Shown piece after piece: positions 1 to 7,934 of a stretch of DNA of 64,000 nucleotides; the stretch's first letter is position 1, and every line of letters begins with the position of its first letter. The stretch comes from Paludibacteraceae bacterium. Lineage in GTDB: Bacteria > Bacteroidota > Bacteroidia > Bacteroidales > Paludibacteraceae. The notes beneath the pieces are model-generated. The model did no database searches, was not told the DNA's origin, and saw only the letters and a list, made by a program, of their open reading frames with translations. A program made the position numbers and the translations under genes. The stretch lies in the NCBI GenBank assembly GCA_017649635.1, contig JAGCGM010000136.1, positions 18,644 through 82,643 on the forward strand, given 5' to 3'.

Positions 1-2
1 TA

Positions 3-398
3 TTCGAAGGGCAACATTACTATACTCTAAAGATTAACATCATCGGTGATATTCCTCCAACACCTGTCCTGAAGGTGCATAGGCTCGACTACAACTACGA
101 GTACAATCTCTCCCTTGAGGATAGCTACGACCGGGACGGGAAAGTCTCGAAGTACGAGTGGTGCATAGACGGCAACATCGTGCCATACGATGTGAAGGAT
201 TATAGATTTGAGTTCAAAAACGGTGCATGGCAGTCGGGTCAGGCGGCGTACGGTGGCAAGTACGTCAAGGCGACCACGATTAACAGCATCAACCACAATT
301 TCCAGTCACCGGGGGAACATACGGTGTATTACCGTTGCATGGACAACTTAGGCGCCTGGTCAATGTGGTACAGTCAAACGATTAACGTGGAGGAATGA
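3..398 (+). CDS. C-terminal end of a large surface/secreted protein (partial)
   Basis: The reading frame is open from the left edge to a TGA at 396-398, so only the last 131 residues are seen. The visible part resembles a PKD-like or immunoglobulin-like extracellular module: a D-RDGKVSKYEW stretch is typical of PKD turns, and the end (HTVYYRCMDNLGAWS) is a late beta strand. It stops four bases before the next gene, so both are probably cotranscribed. The style matches the large secreted protein that starts at 61217. The frames do not join across a 64,000-bp circle, however, so either the molecule is longer or these are separate genes. Function is unknown; adhesion or conjugation surface structure is a guess. 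Confidence 0.75.
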   Translation, partial: FEGQHYYTLKINIIGDIPPTPVLKVHRLDYNYEYNLSLEDSYDRDGKVSKYEWCIDGNIVPYDVKDYRFEFKNGAWQSGQAAYGGKYVKATTINSINHNFQSPGEHTVYYRCMDNLGAWSMWYSQTINVEE

Positions 399-402
399 GA
401 TT

Positions 403-936
403 ATGAAGAAGATAGCTATGATATTTTTGGCGCTGTTCTGCGCCATGGGATGCTGCAATGCGCAGCTCGTGCATACGAAGGGTAAGATGGGTGTCGGCAT
501 CCGTGGGGGAGTTAGTACAAGGTTGTTCTCCGGATGGAGAGGTCATGACATAGGTCTGTTCTACCACTACTACACCAGCCCGCAGATGGGTATCGTCGTG
601 GAGCTGGATCGGGAGAAGATGGAGTTTAAGCACAGTGACTTCAAGAACACGGTCCTCCTTGGCGTCGGTGGCGAATACGCGGTATGGAAACCCACGAAAT
701 GGATGATGATGGAGCTCAGCCTGCTGGGCAACGTGGGCTACGACGTGTGGGACTGCACCATCATGGACTGGAGGGAGGAACACTTCGTCTTCGGAGCGAA
801 CGGAGGCTTCGCCCTGGAGTTCTACCCGTGGCACTTCCTCTCCTTCATGCTCAAGGGCCGGCAGTTCGCCCTCTTCGGACGTGGCGACAGCTATGTGAAG
901 CCCGACATCTCGCTGGGCGTGAAGGTTAACTGGTAG
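403..936 (+). CDS. Small outer-membrane beta-barrel protein with signal peptide
   Basis: The 177-residue protein begins with a clear signal peptide: MKK, a hydrophobic stretch, then a cut near CNAQ. The rest is alternating, glycine- and aromatic-rich strands ending in a terminal aromatic (KVNW), as outer-membrane barrels do. Its length and shape fit small Bacteroidetes barrels, including the TraO class of conjugation proteins, but I cannot separate TraO from a generic barrel by eye. It follows the preceding surface-protein gene by four bases, which suggests that the barrel anchors or exports that partner. A G-rich repeat (964-980) lies just after its stop. Confidence 0.75.
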   Translation: MKKIAMIFLALFCAMGCCNAQLVHTKGKMGVGIRGGVSTRLFSGWRGHDIGLFYHYYTSPQMGIVVELDREKMEFKHSDFKNTVLLGVGGEYAVWKPTKWMMMELSLLGNVGYDVWDCTIMDWREEHFVFGANGGFALEFYPWHFLSFMLKGRQFALFGRGDSYVKPDISLGVKVNW

Positions 937-963
937 TCCTTTCCTTGCTTAGTCTTTTAGCTT

Positions 964-980
964 TTAGGGAGGGGGAGAGT
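964..980 (+). repeat. Dispersed G-rich motif, copy 1
   Basis: TTAGGGAGGGGGAGAGT, a 17-bp motif found about eleven times in this window, almost always outside genes. This copy lies between the outer-membrane gene and abiEi. The other copies are near 9242, 13033, 15133, 17270, 27298, 34623 (reverse), 57532, 57861 (reverse), 59221 and 59326. Confidence 0.8.
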
Positions 981-1025
981 AGGGTGTGATTTTTAGATTT
1001 TGTCTAACAAAACAAATTCGGATGT

Positions 1026-1646
1026 ATGGTTGATTTTTTGAAGTTTAAGGAATGTTTCGCTGGTTCGGACTGTTTCTCTCTGAACCAGATCAGGAACATA
1101 TACCCTGACTTCAAATACGGGAACATCGCGAGTTGGTGCAGGGAGGGTCTTTTGGTGCCGATCAGGAGGGGGTGGTATTCATTCCCTGAATGCATCAGTT
1201 ATGTTGACATCGTGCGCAGGATGGCTAACGTCATCTATTCTCCTTCTTATGTCAGCCTGCATTACACGCTCTGCTTTTATGAGATGATACCGGAAGCGGT
1301 GGCGACCATCACGTCCGTCACGACACTGAAGCCGTGTAAGTTCAGCAACAGGTTCGGCACGTTCGCCTATCATGCTGTGAAGCCCTCCCTCTTCTTCGGT
1401 TACGAACCGTTGGTCGGCCGGGATGGTAAAGGTTTTTTCATGGCCACACCGGAAAAGGCTCTTCTTGATCTGCTGTATCTGTATCCTTTCTACAAGACGG
1501 AACAGGATATGATAGACCTCCGTCTGGATGAGGATTTCATGGAGGATGACTTCAATATGGAGAGGTTCGACGGATATGTGGAGAGAGTTGGTGATGCGAC
1601 GCTGAAAGAGCGGGTCGATACATTGAAAAGGGCGTATGGTTTATAA
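1026..1646 (+). CDS. abiEi: AbiEi-family antitoxin / transcriptional regulator
   Basis: The 206-residue protein has the layout of AbiEi-type antitoxins of type IV toxin-antitoxin systems. An N-terminal winged helix (about residues 1-60, with LVPIRRGWYSF) is followed by the domain carrying SPSYVSLHYTLCFYEMIPE and, further on, TPEKALLDLLY. In this family the antitoxin represses its own operon and counters the AbiEii nucleotidyltransferase toxin by an indirect route. The matching toxin gene lies at 1972, with a small gene between. The ATG at 1026 is chosen because the nearby ATG at 1022 runs into an immediate stop. Confidence 0.85.
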   Translation: MVDFLKFKECFAGSDCFSLNQIRNIYPDFKYGNIASWCREGLLVPIRRGWYSFPECISYVDIVRRMANVIYSPSYVSLHYTLCFYEMIPEAVATITSVTTLKPCKFSNRFGTFAYHAVKPSLFFGYEPLVGRDGKGFFMATPEKALLDLLYLYPFYKTEQDMIDLRLDEDFMEDDFNMERFDGYVERVGDATLKERVDTLKRAYGL

Positions 1647-1657
1647 ACATTTGAGAT

Positions 1658-1990
1658 ATGAGAGAATCTGAGCAAGATATCATAGAGAAGAAAAGGGAAC
1701 TAAGTCAATACCTTTTTGACAAGGGTGCATTGTGGTCGTACAGAAAGAACAGACGCGCCATCTTGCGTGACAAAGAGCTTATCGTTACAAGCCTGTCTTA
1801 CCTTGAATTGGAGGAGATGGATATGTTATTTGACATCTTTCCATACGAAGAGGTCAGACAGGTATGGATAGAAAATATGGTTCCCAATGATCAATACTAC
1901 GGTATATTGAACAAGATGCTTGCTTACTTGTTTTTCGGAGTCAAAGATTATAAAAAATTTAAGGAAGAAGTATGTGGAAAGATGGATTAA
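1658..1990 (+). CDS. Small DUF6922-like protein between AbiE antitoxin and toxin genes
   Basis: 110 residues, charged and helical, with no signal peptide. The pattern LFDKGALWSYRKNRRAI followed by VRQVWIENMV resembles the short DUF6922-type proteins often encoded beside nucleotidyltransferase toxins in Bacteroidetes; this is recognition from memory. It sits 11 bases after abiEi and overlaps the start of the toxin gene by 19 bp, so the three are translated as one operon. It could be a second antitoxin component, a chaperone for the toxin, or a DNA-binding accessory. Confidence 0.65.
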   Translation: MRESEQDIIEKKRELSQYLFDKGALWSYRKNRRAILRDKELIVTSLSYLELEEMDMLFDIFPYEEVRQVWIENMVPNDQYYGILNKMLAYLFFGVKDYKKFKEEVCGKMD

Positions 1991-3213
1991 CACAAAATAC
2001 GTTAGAAGTCTTTGAAAGGATCTCCAAACTTGATTTTGTAAAAGACTTTCACTTGTGCGGGGGCACTGGCATCGCATTACAACTGAATCATAGGTACAGC
2101 GAGGATCTGGACTTTGAGTTGCTTACTGTTCAGGGAAAGAGAGATGACTTGAAGGAATTAAATCACGGCCAAATAATCGAAGAGTTGAAATCCGAGTTCG
2201 GGAAAGTGGAAGAAAATGGTTGTGTCAAAGCTGGCAAACATTTTGAGTGTTATGTCGGTAATCACGTCAAATTGTCTTTTTTTAAGCCGGATTATAAGGT
2301 TCCGGAATTGAATGAGGTCAGTATACTTAACAACCTAAAGACGGTATCCCTCCAAGATGCGCTGGGCATGAAATTATACGTTGTCAGCCAGAGGGACAAG
2401 TTCAGGGATTATTATGACATCTATTCTTTATTAAAAGAAGGATACTCTTTGGAAAAGGGCATTCAATACGCCATAAAGTTTTCAAGGCATGATGTATCGT
2501 CAAGAAGCATAATTTCAAAACTGCTGGCAAAGGAGTTTTTTTCTGCTACGAACAAAGAAGGATACTTTGACTTCGATGATCTAAAAGCGAAGTACAAGGT
2601 TGACTCATCCCAGATATGTGATTTCATTGAGAAAAAACTATCACAAGTTCAAATAAGTAAAATTAAGAAAGACACAACCGTAGAAAAATCGGTAGGTAGG
2701 TTATTTTACGAGACAATTATAAAACTTGACGACGATCGTCTCCAATTTGTCATGGGAAAACTCCCAGAATATGATAAATTAAAGTCTGAAGATGAGAAAT
2801 TGAATTTCTTGAATAATCTGTTGTCCTCCGCTGGAGCCAAAGTCGCTCCATATGACAATAAGGATTTAGATCTCCTTGGAATAAGAAAAGAAAAGGATGT
2901 TAAGAGTTTATCGAGAATCGATGAATTTTTAGAGGAATACCGCACATATCAGAAACTTGCTTCTGAGATAAAAGACAATGACGAGATGATCAAAGCCACA
3001 AAGGAGCTTCAAATCGACTCTTCAATGAAGAATAAATATATTAACACCTACGTCTCCGGAAATGAAAATCTGAAGAAACAGCAACAAATGCTGCGTTACT
3101 TCGAAGTGTTCGAAGGCGTGGAGAGAGGAAAGGAAATGGAGAAAAAGAGACCTCTTGACTTCTCCGAAGGAGAGGATGGAGCGTACGAGTCTAAAGGATG
3201 TAAGATTAAATAA
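1972..3213 (+). CDS. abiEii: AbiEii/AbiGii-family nucleotidyltransferase toxin with long C-terminal extension
   Basis: Residues 1-200 carry the nucleotidyltransferase signature GGTGIALQLNHRYSEDLDFE (GG-T, then S-DLDF) of AbiEii toxins, which transfer nucleotides to target RNA or protein and arrest growth during phage infection. The protein is 413 residues, longer than many family members. Residues from about 210 are lysine- and glutamate-rich and predicted helical. They end in a tail containing KKRPLDFSEGE, which recurs in the next gene and in the protein at 47683. The start overlaps the preceding gene by 19 bp. The tail suggests that the toxin has been tied to some plasmid process, possibly transfer. 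Confidence 0.85.
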   Translation: MWKDGLTQNTLEVFERISKLDFVKDFHLCGGTGIALQLNHRYSEDLDFELLTVQGKRDDLKELNHGQIIEELKSEFGKVEENGCVKAGKHFECYVGNHVKLSFFKPDYKVPELNEVSILNNLKTVSLQDALGMKLYVVSQRDKFRDYYDIYSLLKEGYSLEKGIQYAIKFSRHDVSSRSIISKLLAKEFFSATNKEGYFDFDDLKAKYKVDSSQICDFIEKKLSQVQISKIKKDTTVEKSVGRLFYETIIKLDDDRLQFVMGKLPEYDKLKSEDEKLNFLNNLLSSAGAKVAPYDNKDLDLLGIRKEKDVKSLSRIDEFLEEYRTYQKLASEIKDNDEMIKATKELQIDSSMKNKYINTYVSGNENLKKQQQMLRYFEVFEGVERGKEMEKKRPLDFSEGEDGAYESKGCKIK

Positions 3214-3257
3214 AACATAGTAATAGATTCTATACGTCCATCTATCTGTCGAATTTA

Positions 3258-3281
3258 TCTAACATTAAAATATTTGTGACC
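3258..3281 (+). promoter_or_regulatory. Shared translation leader (TCTAACATTAAAAT type)
   Basis: TCTAACATTAAAATAT precedes the ATG at 3282. Almost the same leader precedes topB (3686-3708) and, on the minus strand, several other genes (near 33170, 33605, 34520, 46980, 56675, 57190 and 57770). Bacteroidetes seldom use Shine-Dalgarno sites, so the motif probably sets ribosome entry or is a regulatory target. Confidence 0.6.
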
Positions 3282-3671
3282 ATGAATATAGTACCGGAGG
3301 AATTAAAGCCATATGTGGACTCTTTTAGGGGAGAAGGGAAGGAGCCGTCCATTAAGGATCTGCTCCAGTTATCCATCCATGATGATATCCGCATCAACCT
3401 GCTTCCAAAACGTTTGAAAAACCTTTTCAATGAATATGTTTATGCCAAGGAGGAGGAGTTGGAACTATGCTCTTCCTCTTTAGTTCACCCTGATGATAAG
3501 GAATCCGCAAGACAGTCCAGCAGACAGGCTTTCTCCGCCTTCAGCGACGAGATGCACAAGTGTCTTGGTATAAATAAGGAACAGCAGACGAAAAGACGTC
3601 CGCTCGACTTCTCCGAAGGAGAGAATCAGAACATAGTGAGTGAAGAGAAGGGGAAATATCGTAAACTATAA
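3282..3671 (+). CDS. Small protein with KRRPLDFSEGE C-terminal tail
   Basis: The 129-residue protein is not recognised by family. A GTG at 3276 is in frame, but the ATG at 3282 follows the conserved leader and is preferred. The first 80 residues are helical and acidic; the end has KRRPLDFSEGE, nearly identical to the end of the toxin encoded just upstream. The pair looks like two proteins that share a docking or export tail. It lies between the AbiE operon and topB, with a leader copy on each side. A role as toxin partner or as a transferred accessory protein is inference. Confidence 0.7.
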   Translation: MNIVPEELKPYVDSFRGEGKEPSIKDLLQLSIHDDIRINLLPKRLKNLFNEYVYAKEEELELCSSSLVHPDDKESARQSSRQAFSAFSDEMHKCLGINKEQQTKRRPLDFSEGENQNIVSEEKGKYRKL

Positions 3672-3708
3672 CTTTTCAATTATATCTAACATTAAAATAT
3701 CAGTGATC

Positions 3709-6417
3709 ATGAAAGTAGTACTTGCGGAAAAACCGTCCGTTGGCAAGGCGATAGCGGCCGTACTGGGCGCTAAAGCATCCAAGGACGGCTACATGGAGGG
3801 TAACGGCTACATCGTTACCTGGGCGTTCGGTCACCTCGTCGGGTTGGCCGAACCTGACCATTACCTCGGACATAAAGAGTGGAAGAAGGAAGACCTGCCG
3901 ATCATTCCGGAGGAGTTCGTGTACGTGCCTCAGGTGGATGATTCGGGGGCGAGGAAGCAATACAACACGATAAAGAAGCTGTTCTGCGCAAAAGAGACGG
4001 ATTGCGTCATCTGCGCGACGGATGCGGGACGGGAGGGCGAAGCCATCTTCCGTTACATATACGACAGCTTCGACTGCCGTAAACCGGTGAAGAGACTGTG
4101 GGTCTCATCACTGACCGACAAGGCGATCCGTGACGGGTTCAACGACTTGAAGCCGGGCGAGGATTATGACGACCTCTACGATAGCGCCAAGGCGAGGGGA
4201 GAGGCGGACTGGCTCGTCGGAGACAACGCCACACGTGCGCTCACGCTTGCCGTCGGCAACGCCGGACAGGTGTACTCGGTTGGCCGTGTGCAGACGCCCA
4301 CGCTGGGCATGGTCTGCAAACGCTATCTGGAGAACAAGAACTTCGTCCCTGTCCCTTACTTCATGGTGAGGGTGAAGCTCCAGTCGAGCGGGAAGACGGA
4401 GTTTCTCGGCCTCTACCCCCAGCAACATAAGGAGAAGGCGGATGCCGAAGCCTTCATGGGGAAGATCCCCGGACTGCTTGTGGTGAAGGAGAAAAGGAAA
4501 CAGGAGGTGAAGGAGAAGGCCCCACTGCCTTACGACATCACATCCATACAGGCGGAAGCCAACAGGCGCCACAAGTTCAAGGCTCAGAAGACCCTCGACA
4601 TCGTGCAGGCTCTGTATGAGGGCAAGAAGGTCACCTACCCCCGCACGGGTAGCCGCTATCTGGGCGAGGATATGATAGACGTGGTAGCCTCTTCGGTCGG
4701 CAAGCTCTCCTCCCTGGGCTACACGACCAACTTCGCGGAGTGCTGCAAGGGTATCACGCCGTCGGGCATGAACCGCGCCTGCTTCGACTCGTCGAAGCTG
4801 ACGGACCACCATGCCATCATACCGACATTCGAAAACGTGTCCGACGACGTGAAGGACTTCCCCTCGGGCAAGACATTCTCATCGGAGGACAGCCGTAAGA
4901 TATACCGCATGATCACCATGCAGCTCGTGATGTCGCTCCTTCCTGTCTGCGTCAAGGACAGAGTGACCTACCTCTTCGAGGAGGTGGATTCGGTCGCCTT
5001 GGCCGTATCAGGATCCACCATCAAATCCATCGGATGGAGGAAATTGTGCGAACAGGATAATGAAAAGGACGAGGAAGCGGAGGAGGAACAGAAGCTTCCG
5101 GACATGGACGAGGGCGCCATCTGCTCCGTACTGGGCAAAGAGGTGCTCCAAAAGGAGACGAAACGTCCTCCTCTACTGACTGAGGCGACCCTGCTGAAGA
5201 TGATGGAGAGCGCCGGCAAGCTCATCGAGGATGACGCCGAACTCTCAAAGGCCATCAAGGACTGCGGGATCGGCACGCCCGCCACGCGGGCGGCCGTGAT
5301 AGAGAAGCTCTTCGCCCGTAAGTACATCGTGACGGAGAAGAACTCGCTGGTGCCCACCGAGGGCGGGCTGCAGCTCTATGAACTACTGAAGGACCATACC
5401 ATCTGCAACGTCTCCATGACGGGGGAATGGGAGAAGAAACTGAACGAGATGGCCGAAGGCAAGTTCGCCAAGGCGGACTTCAACCATGAGATAGAGGAAT
5501 ACACCAGGAATCTGACAACGGAACTGCTCACGGTCAAGAGCGGTTCCATCGCCTCCTCGGTGACCTCCGTGGGCAACTGCCCGGTGTGCGGCAAGCCACT
5601 GAAGACACACGGCTCGGTCGTGTATTGTAGCGGATGGAGGAAGGATGACGAGAAGAGTTGCCAGTTTAAGATATTTACGGAGGTGAGGGGAAAGAAACTG
5701 ACGGAGAAGATGGTCAAGACCCTGCTTGCCGGAGGAACGACGGACATCATCAAGGGATTCAAGAAGAAGGACGGAACGCCGTTCGACGCCGCCCTAACCC
5801 TCGACGAGAACCACAAACTGACCTTCTCCCTCCCTAAAAAGAAAGAACTGGAGCTTGCTTGCCCTTTCTGCGGCAAGAAGCTTTTGGAAAGCGACAAGTC
5901 GTACTACTGCAGCGGCTACGGGCAGGAGGATGGCTCCTGCAAGTTCGGAGTGTCCAAGGAACGTGGAGGGGTGAAGATCACCCTGCAGATGCTGAAGGAG
6001 ATACTTTCGCTCGAAGCAACCGGCAAGAGCTACGAATTCAAAAGCAAGGAGGGGAAGAGGTTCAACGCGAAACTGAAGTACAACAAGGACGAAATGAAGC
6101 TGGAATACCTCTTCGAGGAACGGAAACGTGAGGCGACGGGCCTTAAATGCCCTCATTGCGGAGGGGACATCGTTGAGACGGACAAGTCGTTCGAATGTGT
6201 CAACCACGACTTCAAAAAAGAGGGTTCCTGCCAGTTCAGCCTCTGGAAGACGGTGGCTGGCAGGAAAGTCTCCGTTAAGGAGCTTGAGACGCTCCTCTCC
6301 GGAGGTGCGACTCGAACCCTCGAAGGCTTCAAGAGCAGTAGCGGGAAAGCCTTCTCGGCGAAACTGAAACTGGTGGACGGTAAGATATCCTTCCTGTTCG
6401 ACAAGAAACAGGGCTAA
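3709..6417 (+). CDS. topB: DNA topoisomerase III/I (type IA) with C-terminal zinc-ribbon repeats
   Basis: A 902-residue type IA topoisomerase, which relaxes or decatenates DNA through a transient 5'-phosphotyrosine bond. The N-terminal Toprim domain starts KVVLAEKPSVGKAIA and contains DAGREGEAIFRYIY. SVGRVQTPTLGMV and TYPRTGSRYLGEDM follow, the latter with the catalytic tyrosine near residue 310. The C-terminal third has three cysteine-rich zinc ribbons (CPVCGK, CPFCGK, CPHCGG), each followed by a Toprim C-terminal-repeat unit of the GFKxxxGxxFxA type. The ATG at 3709 is chosen over an upstream in-frame start because it follows the shared leader and gives the family N-terminus. Plasmid topB genes usually help resolve or transfer the element. 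Confidence 0.95.
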   Translation: MKVVLAEKPSVGKAIAAVLGAKASKDGYMEGNGYIVTWAFGHLVGLAEPDHYLGHKEWKKEDLPIIPEEFVYVPQVDDSGARKQYNTIKKLFCAKETDCVICATDAGREGEAIFRYIYDSFDCRKPVKRLWVSSLTDKAIRDGFNDLKPGEDYDDLYDSAKARGEADWLVGDNATRALTLAVGNAGQVYSVGRVQTPTLGMVCKRYLENKNFVPVPYFMVRVKLQSSGKTEFLGLYPQQHKEKADAEAFMGKIPGLLVVKEKRKQEVKEKAPLPYDITSIQAEANRRHKFKAQKTLDIVQALYEGKKVTYPRTGSRYLGEDMIDVVASSVGKLSSLGYTTNFAECCKGITPSGMNRACFDSSKLTDHHAIIPTFENVSDDVKDFPSGKTFSSEDSRKIYRMITMQLVMSLLPVCVKDRVTYLFEEVDSVALAVSGSTIKSIGWRKLCEQDNEKDEEAEEEQKLPDMDEGAICSVLGKEVLQKETKRPPLLTEATLLKMMESAGKLIEDDAELSKAIKDCGIGTPATRAAVIEKLFARKYIVTEKNSLVPTEGGLQLYELLKDHTICNVSMTGEWEKKLNEMAEGKFAKADFNHEIEEYTRNLTTELLTVKSGSIASSVTSVGNCPVCGKPLKTHGSVVYCSGWRKDDEKSCQFKIFTEVRGKKLTEKMVKTLLAGGTTDIIKGFKKKDGTPFDAALTLDENHKLTFSLPKKKELELACPFCGKKLLESDKSYYCSGYGQEDGSCKFGVSKERGGVKITLQMLKEILSLEATGKSYEFKSKEGKRFNAKLKYNKDEMKLEYLFEERKREATGLKCPHCGGDIVETDKSFECVNHDFKKEGSCQFSLWKTVAGRKVSVKELETLLSGGATRTLEGFKSSSGKAFSAKLKLVDGKISFLFDKKQG

Positions 6418-6428
6418 CGAAAATGAAG

Positions 6429-6463
6429 AAAAGCCGATGAGATCCTCACCGGCTTTTCTTTTG
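6429..6463 (+). terminator. Rho-independent terminator after topB
   Basis: An 8-bp stem (AAAAGCCG paired with CGGCTTTT) around a 13-nt loop, followed by CTTTTGG. It lies 10 bp after the topB stop and just before the end of the convergent gene at 6475, so it may serve both directions. Confidence 0.75.
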
Positions 6464-6474
6464 GTTTCATGGCG

Positions 6475-6684
6475 TCAGTCCTCCCTGGACATCTTGTCGT
6501 GGGCGAGACGCCAAATCCGTTTGGCTGTCTTGTCGTCCGTGATGGAGCAGGTTTCTCTCCATGACTTGTAACCAATGCCGTAGTAGAGATCGTCGCAGGC
6601 GTTCTCGAAATCGGCCGCATACGCGCGGATAAGTTCTTTGTCATCCGCCAATGTTGTTGTATTGAATTTACTTTCAGTTTCCAT
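6475..6684 (-). CDS. Small hypothetical protein (69 aa)
   Basis: METESKFNTTTLADDKELIR begins a soluble, charged 69-residue protein with no recognised domain. It is the last gene of a minus-strand operon that begins with the SSB-like gene at 7694. A 12-bp intercistronic hairpin (6720-6747) separates it from the gene before. Codon use (AAG, GAG, CGC mixed with CGG) matches the neighbouring plasmid genes, which is why I count it as real. Confidence 0.65.
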   Translation of the reverse strand: METESKFNTTTLADDKELIRAYAADFENACDDLYYGIGYKSWRETCSITDDKTAKRIWRLAHDKMSRED

Positions 6685-6719
6685 AACATATGAATTTAAA
6701 GATGTTAAACATTATATTG

Positions 6720-6747
6720 AAGGGAATTCCCGGTAGGGAACTCCCTT
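6720..6747 (-). promoter_or_regulatory. Intercistronic hairpin
   Basis: On the minus strand AAGGGAGTTCCC pairs with GGGAATTCCCTT (12 bp with one G-T pair) around the loop TACC. It lies between the stop of the 186-aa gene and the start of the 69-aa gene. It is one of five similar hairpins between minus-strand genes; it could be a terminator with read-through, an RNase stop, or a translation control. Confidence 0.6.
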
Positions 6748-6753
6748 TTAAGA

Positions 6754-7314
6754 TTAGTCTTCGACGTATTTGAACTCGTGGATGTTCATCCAGAAGTCTT
6801 CGCCTTGCTCCTCGGCGTATTCGTCGATGGCGGCTTGGATCTCCTCCTCGGTTTCACCGCTGGCGTTGATGCCGAACTTGTCACGGAGGTAGTCGCAGGC
6901 GTCCTTGGCGTTCGAGAAGTATTCGTATACGTCGTCACTGTCCAAGAGGAAACGTTCCGGGAAGTAATCGCCCGTCATGTCGTTCGTGAAGAAGACGTCG
7001 CATCCGGGTTCCTCCTCGCGGTAGTAGACCTTAATGCTCGGGTACTTCTTCTCGATGCTTATCCTGAAGCCTTCTTGTTCGCACCAAGCCGTGTCTTGGT
7101 CGATGGTGAGCTTTCCTTCACCGTCGTAGTCGAAGTAGGTGATGGTGCCGCGGGTCCTCAGTCCGCGTTTGTCGAGGTAGTCGAAATCGACGCCCATCGA
7201 TTCCAACAGCGAATAGATGGTTGTATCTCCGTTCGCCTCCAATAGTTGGTGTAACTCACTCACTTCCTTCGGATCGCCTACACAGATGTAGGTTGTGCTG
7301 CATGTATTTGCCAT
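6754..7314 (-). CDS. Acidic protein, YubB/Api92-like ferredoxin-fold candidate
   Basis: 186 residues, very acidic. The start MANTCSTTYICVGDPKEVSELHQLLE resembles the opening of YubB/Api92-type plasmid and phage proteins (MxNxCSN, then a small ferredoxin-like fold), so I suggest that family with modest confidence. The long acidic middle and the FGINASGETEEE stretch have no motif I know. It is the second gene of the minus-strand operon after the SSB-like gene. Its mRNA leader contains a 10-bp hairpin with a GAAA loop (7329-7352). Confidence 0.7.
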   Translation of the reverse strand: MANTCSTTYICVGDPKEVSELHQLLEANGDTTIYSLLESMGVDFDYLDKRGLRTRGTITYFDYDGEGKLTIDQDTAWCEQEGFRISIEKKYPSIKVYYREEEPGCDVFFTNDMTGDYFPERFLLDSDDVYEYFSNAKDACDYLRDKFGINASGETEEEIQAAIDEYAEEQGEDFWMNIHEFKYVED

Positions 7315-7328
7315 AGTCGTAGTTTTAT

Positions 7329-7352
7329 GGAAGTCCCCTTTCGGGGACCTCC
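7329..7352 (-). promoter_or_regulatory. GAAA-capped leader hairpin, copy 1
   Basis: On the minus strand GGAGGTCCCC pairs with GGGGACTTCC over 10 bp with a GAAA loop, a GNRA tetraloop. The 5' arm overlaps AGGAGG, a perfect Shine-Dalgarno-like string that the stem would hide. It lies between the SSB-like gene and the 186-aa gene. Copies at 13846-13869 and 14098-14121 keep the fold with changed bases. Confidence 0.65.
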
Positions 7353-7361
7353 TGGTTAATA

Positions 7362-7694
7362 TTAGTTGTTTTCCTTGGCGAGATAAACCTTGGTTGCCGC
7401 AAGAACCGTCTTGCTGTGCTTTTCTCCGTTCTTATCAACCCACTCTTCGGGTTTCATGAAGCCCTCCACCGTGACGAGGTTTCCTTTCTGGATAATCGTG
7501 AAGACCTTGTCGGCCTCCTCGTTCTTGCACCAGGTCTCGATGTTGAGTAGGGACGATACCCTTCTTTTATCTTCACCTGTCCCTTCAAGGCGTCCTAAAC
7601 TCAAGGCGAAGTGACATACGCTTGCTTTACCTAATGTACGGGGGTTAGACACTGCTACAATACCCGTTACTGCGAAATTGTTAGTTGCTTTCAT
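7362..7694 (-). CDS. SSB-like OB-fold protein
   Basis: 110 residues with the OB-fold pattern of single-stranded DNA-binding proteins: NFAVTGIVAV, then CHFALSLGR, then NIETWCKNEE, then GNLVTVEGFMKPEEWVDKNG. It lacks the long acidic tail with a terminal PF that recruits partners to true SSB (seen in ssb at 32381), so it may be a specialised paralogue. A closely similar protein is encoded at 14131. Both genes are preceded by the same repeat of about 220 bp (7711-7934 here). It heads a three-gene operon. The ATG at 7694 follows an AT-rich leader. Confidence 0.85.
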   Translation of the reverse strand: MKATNNFAVTGIVAVSNPRTLGKASVCHFALSLGRLEGTGEDKRRVSSLLNIETWCKNEEADKVFTIIQKGNLVTVEGFMKPEEWVDKNGEKHSKTVLAATKVYLAKENN

Positions 7695-7710
7695 ATCATT
7701 AAAATTTTAG

Positions 7711-7934
7711 AAGTTAAACAATCAATTTTTACGGTGCCCCAAAAGATTAGCAGGAGGCTGGCGGGCAAAGAGAATACCGGAAATACTCTTTTTTTGGAGG
7801 CACGAGAAAAAAAGGAAGATTATCGGGAAGAGCCTATTTGCAGGCGGAGGAACGGAGCGTACCAGAAAACTGCGAACTATCTTTGCGACGGAAAAATATT
7901 GTGTATTGACTTCGCCCGAAAATTTGATGTGAAA
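7711..7934. repeat. 220-bp upstream repeat, copy 1
   Basis: A block of about 224 bp upstream of the SSB-like gene, repeated at 8904-9117 and 14492-14716 with only scattered changes. It starts AAGTTAAACAATCAATTTTT, contains the string GCAGGAGGCTGGCGGGCAAA, and ends near TATCTTTG (a Bacteroidetes -7 element pointing rightward at about 7879-7886) plus about 45 bp. All three copies stand before minus-strand genes, so the block is either their shared promoter and leader, or a rightward promoter for untranslated RNA. Confidence 0.85.
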
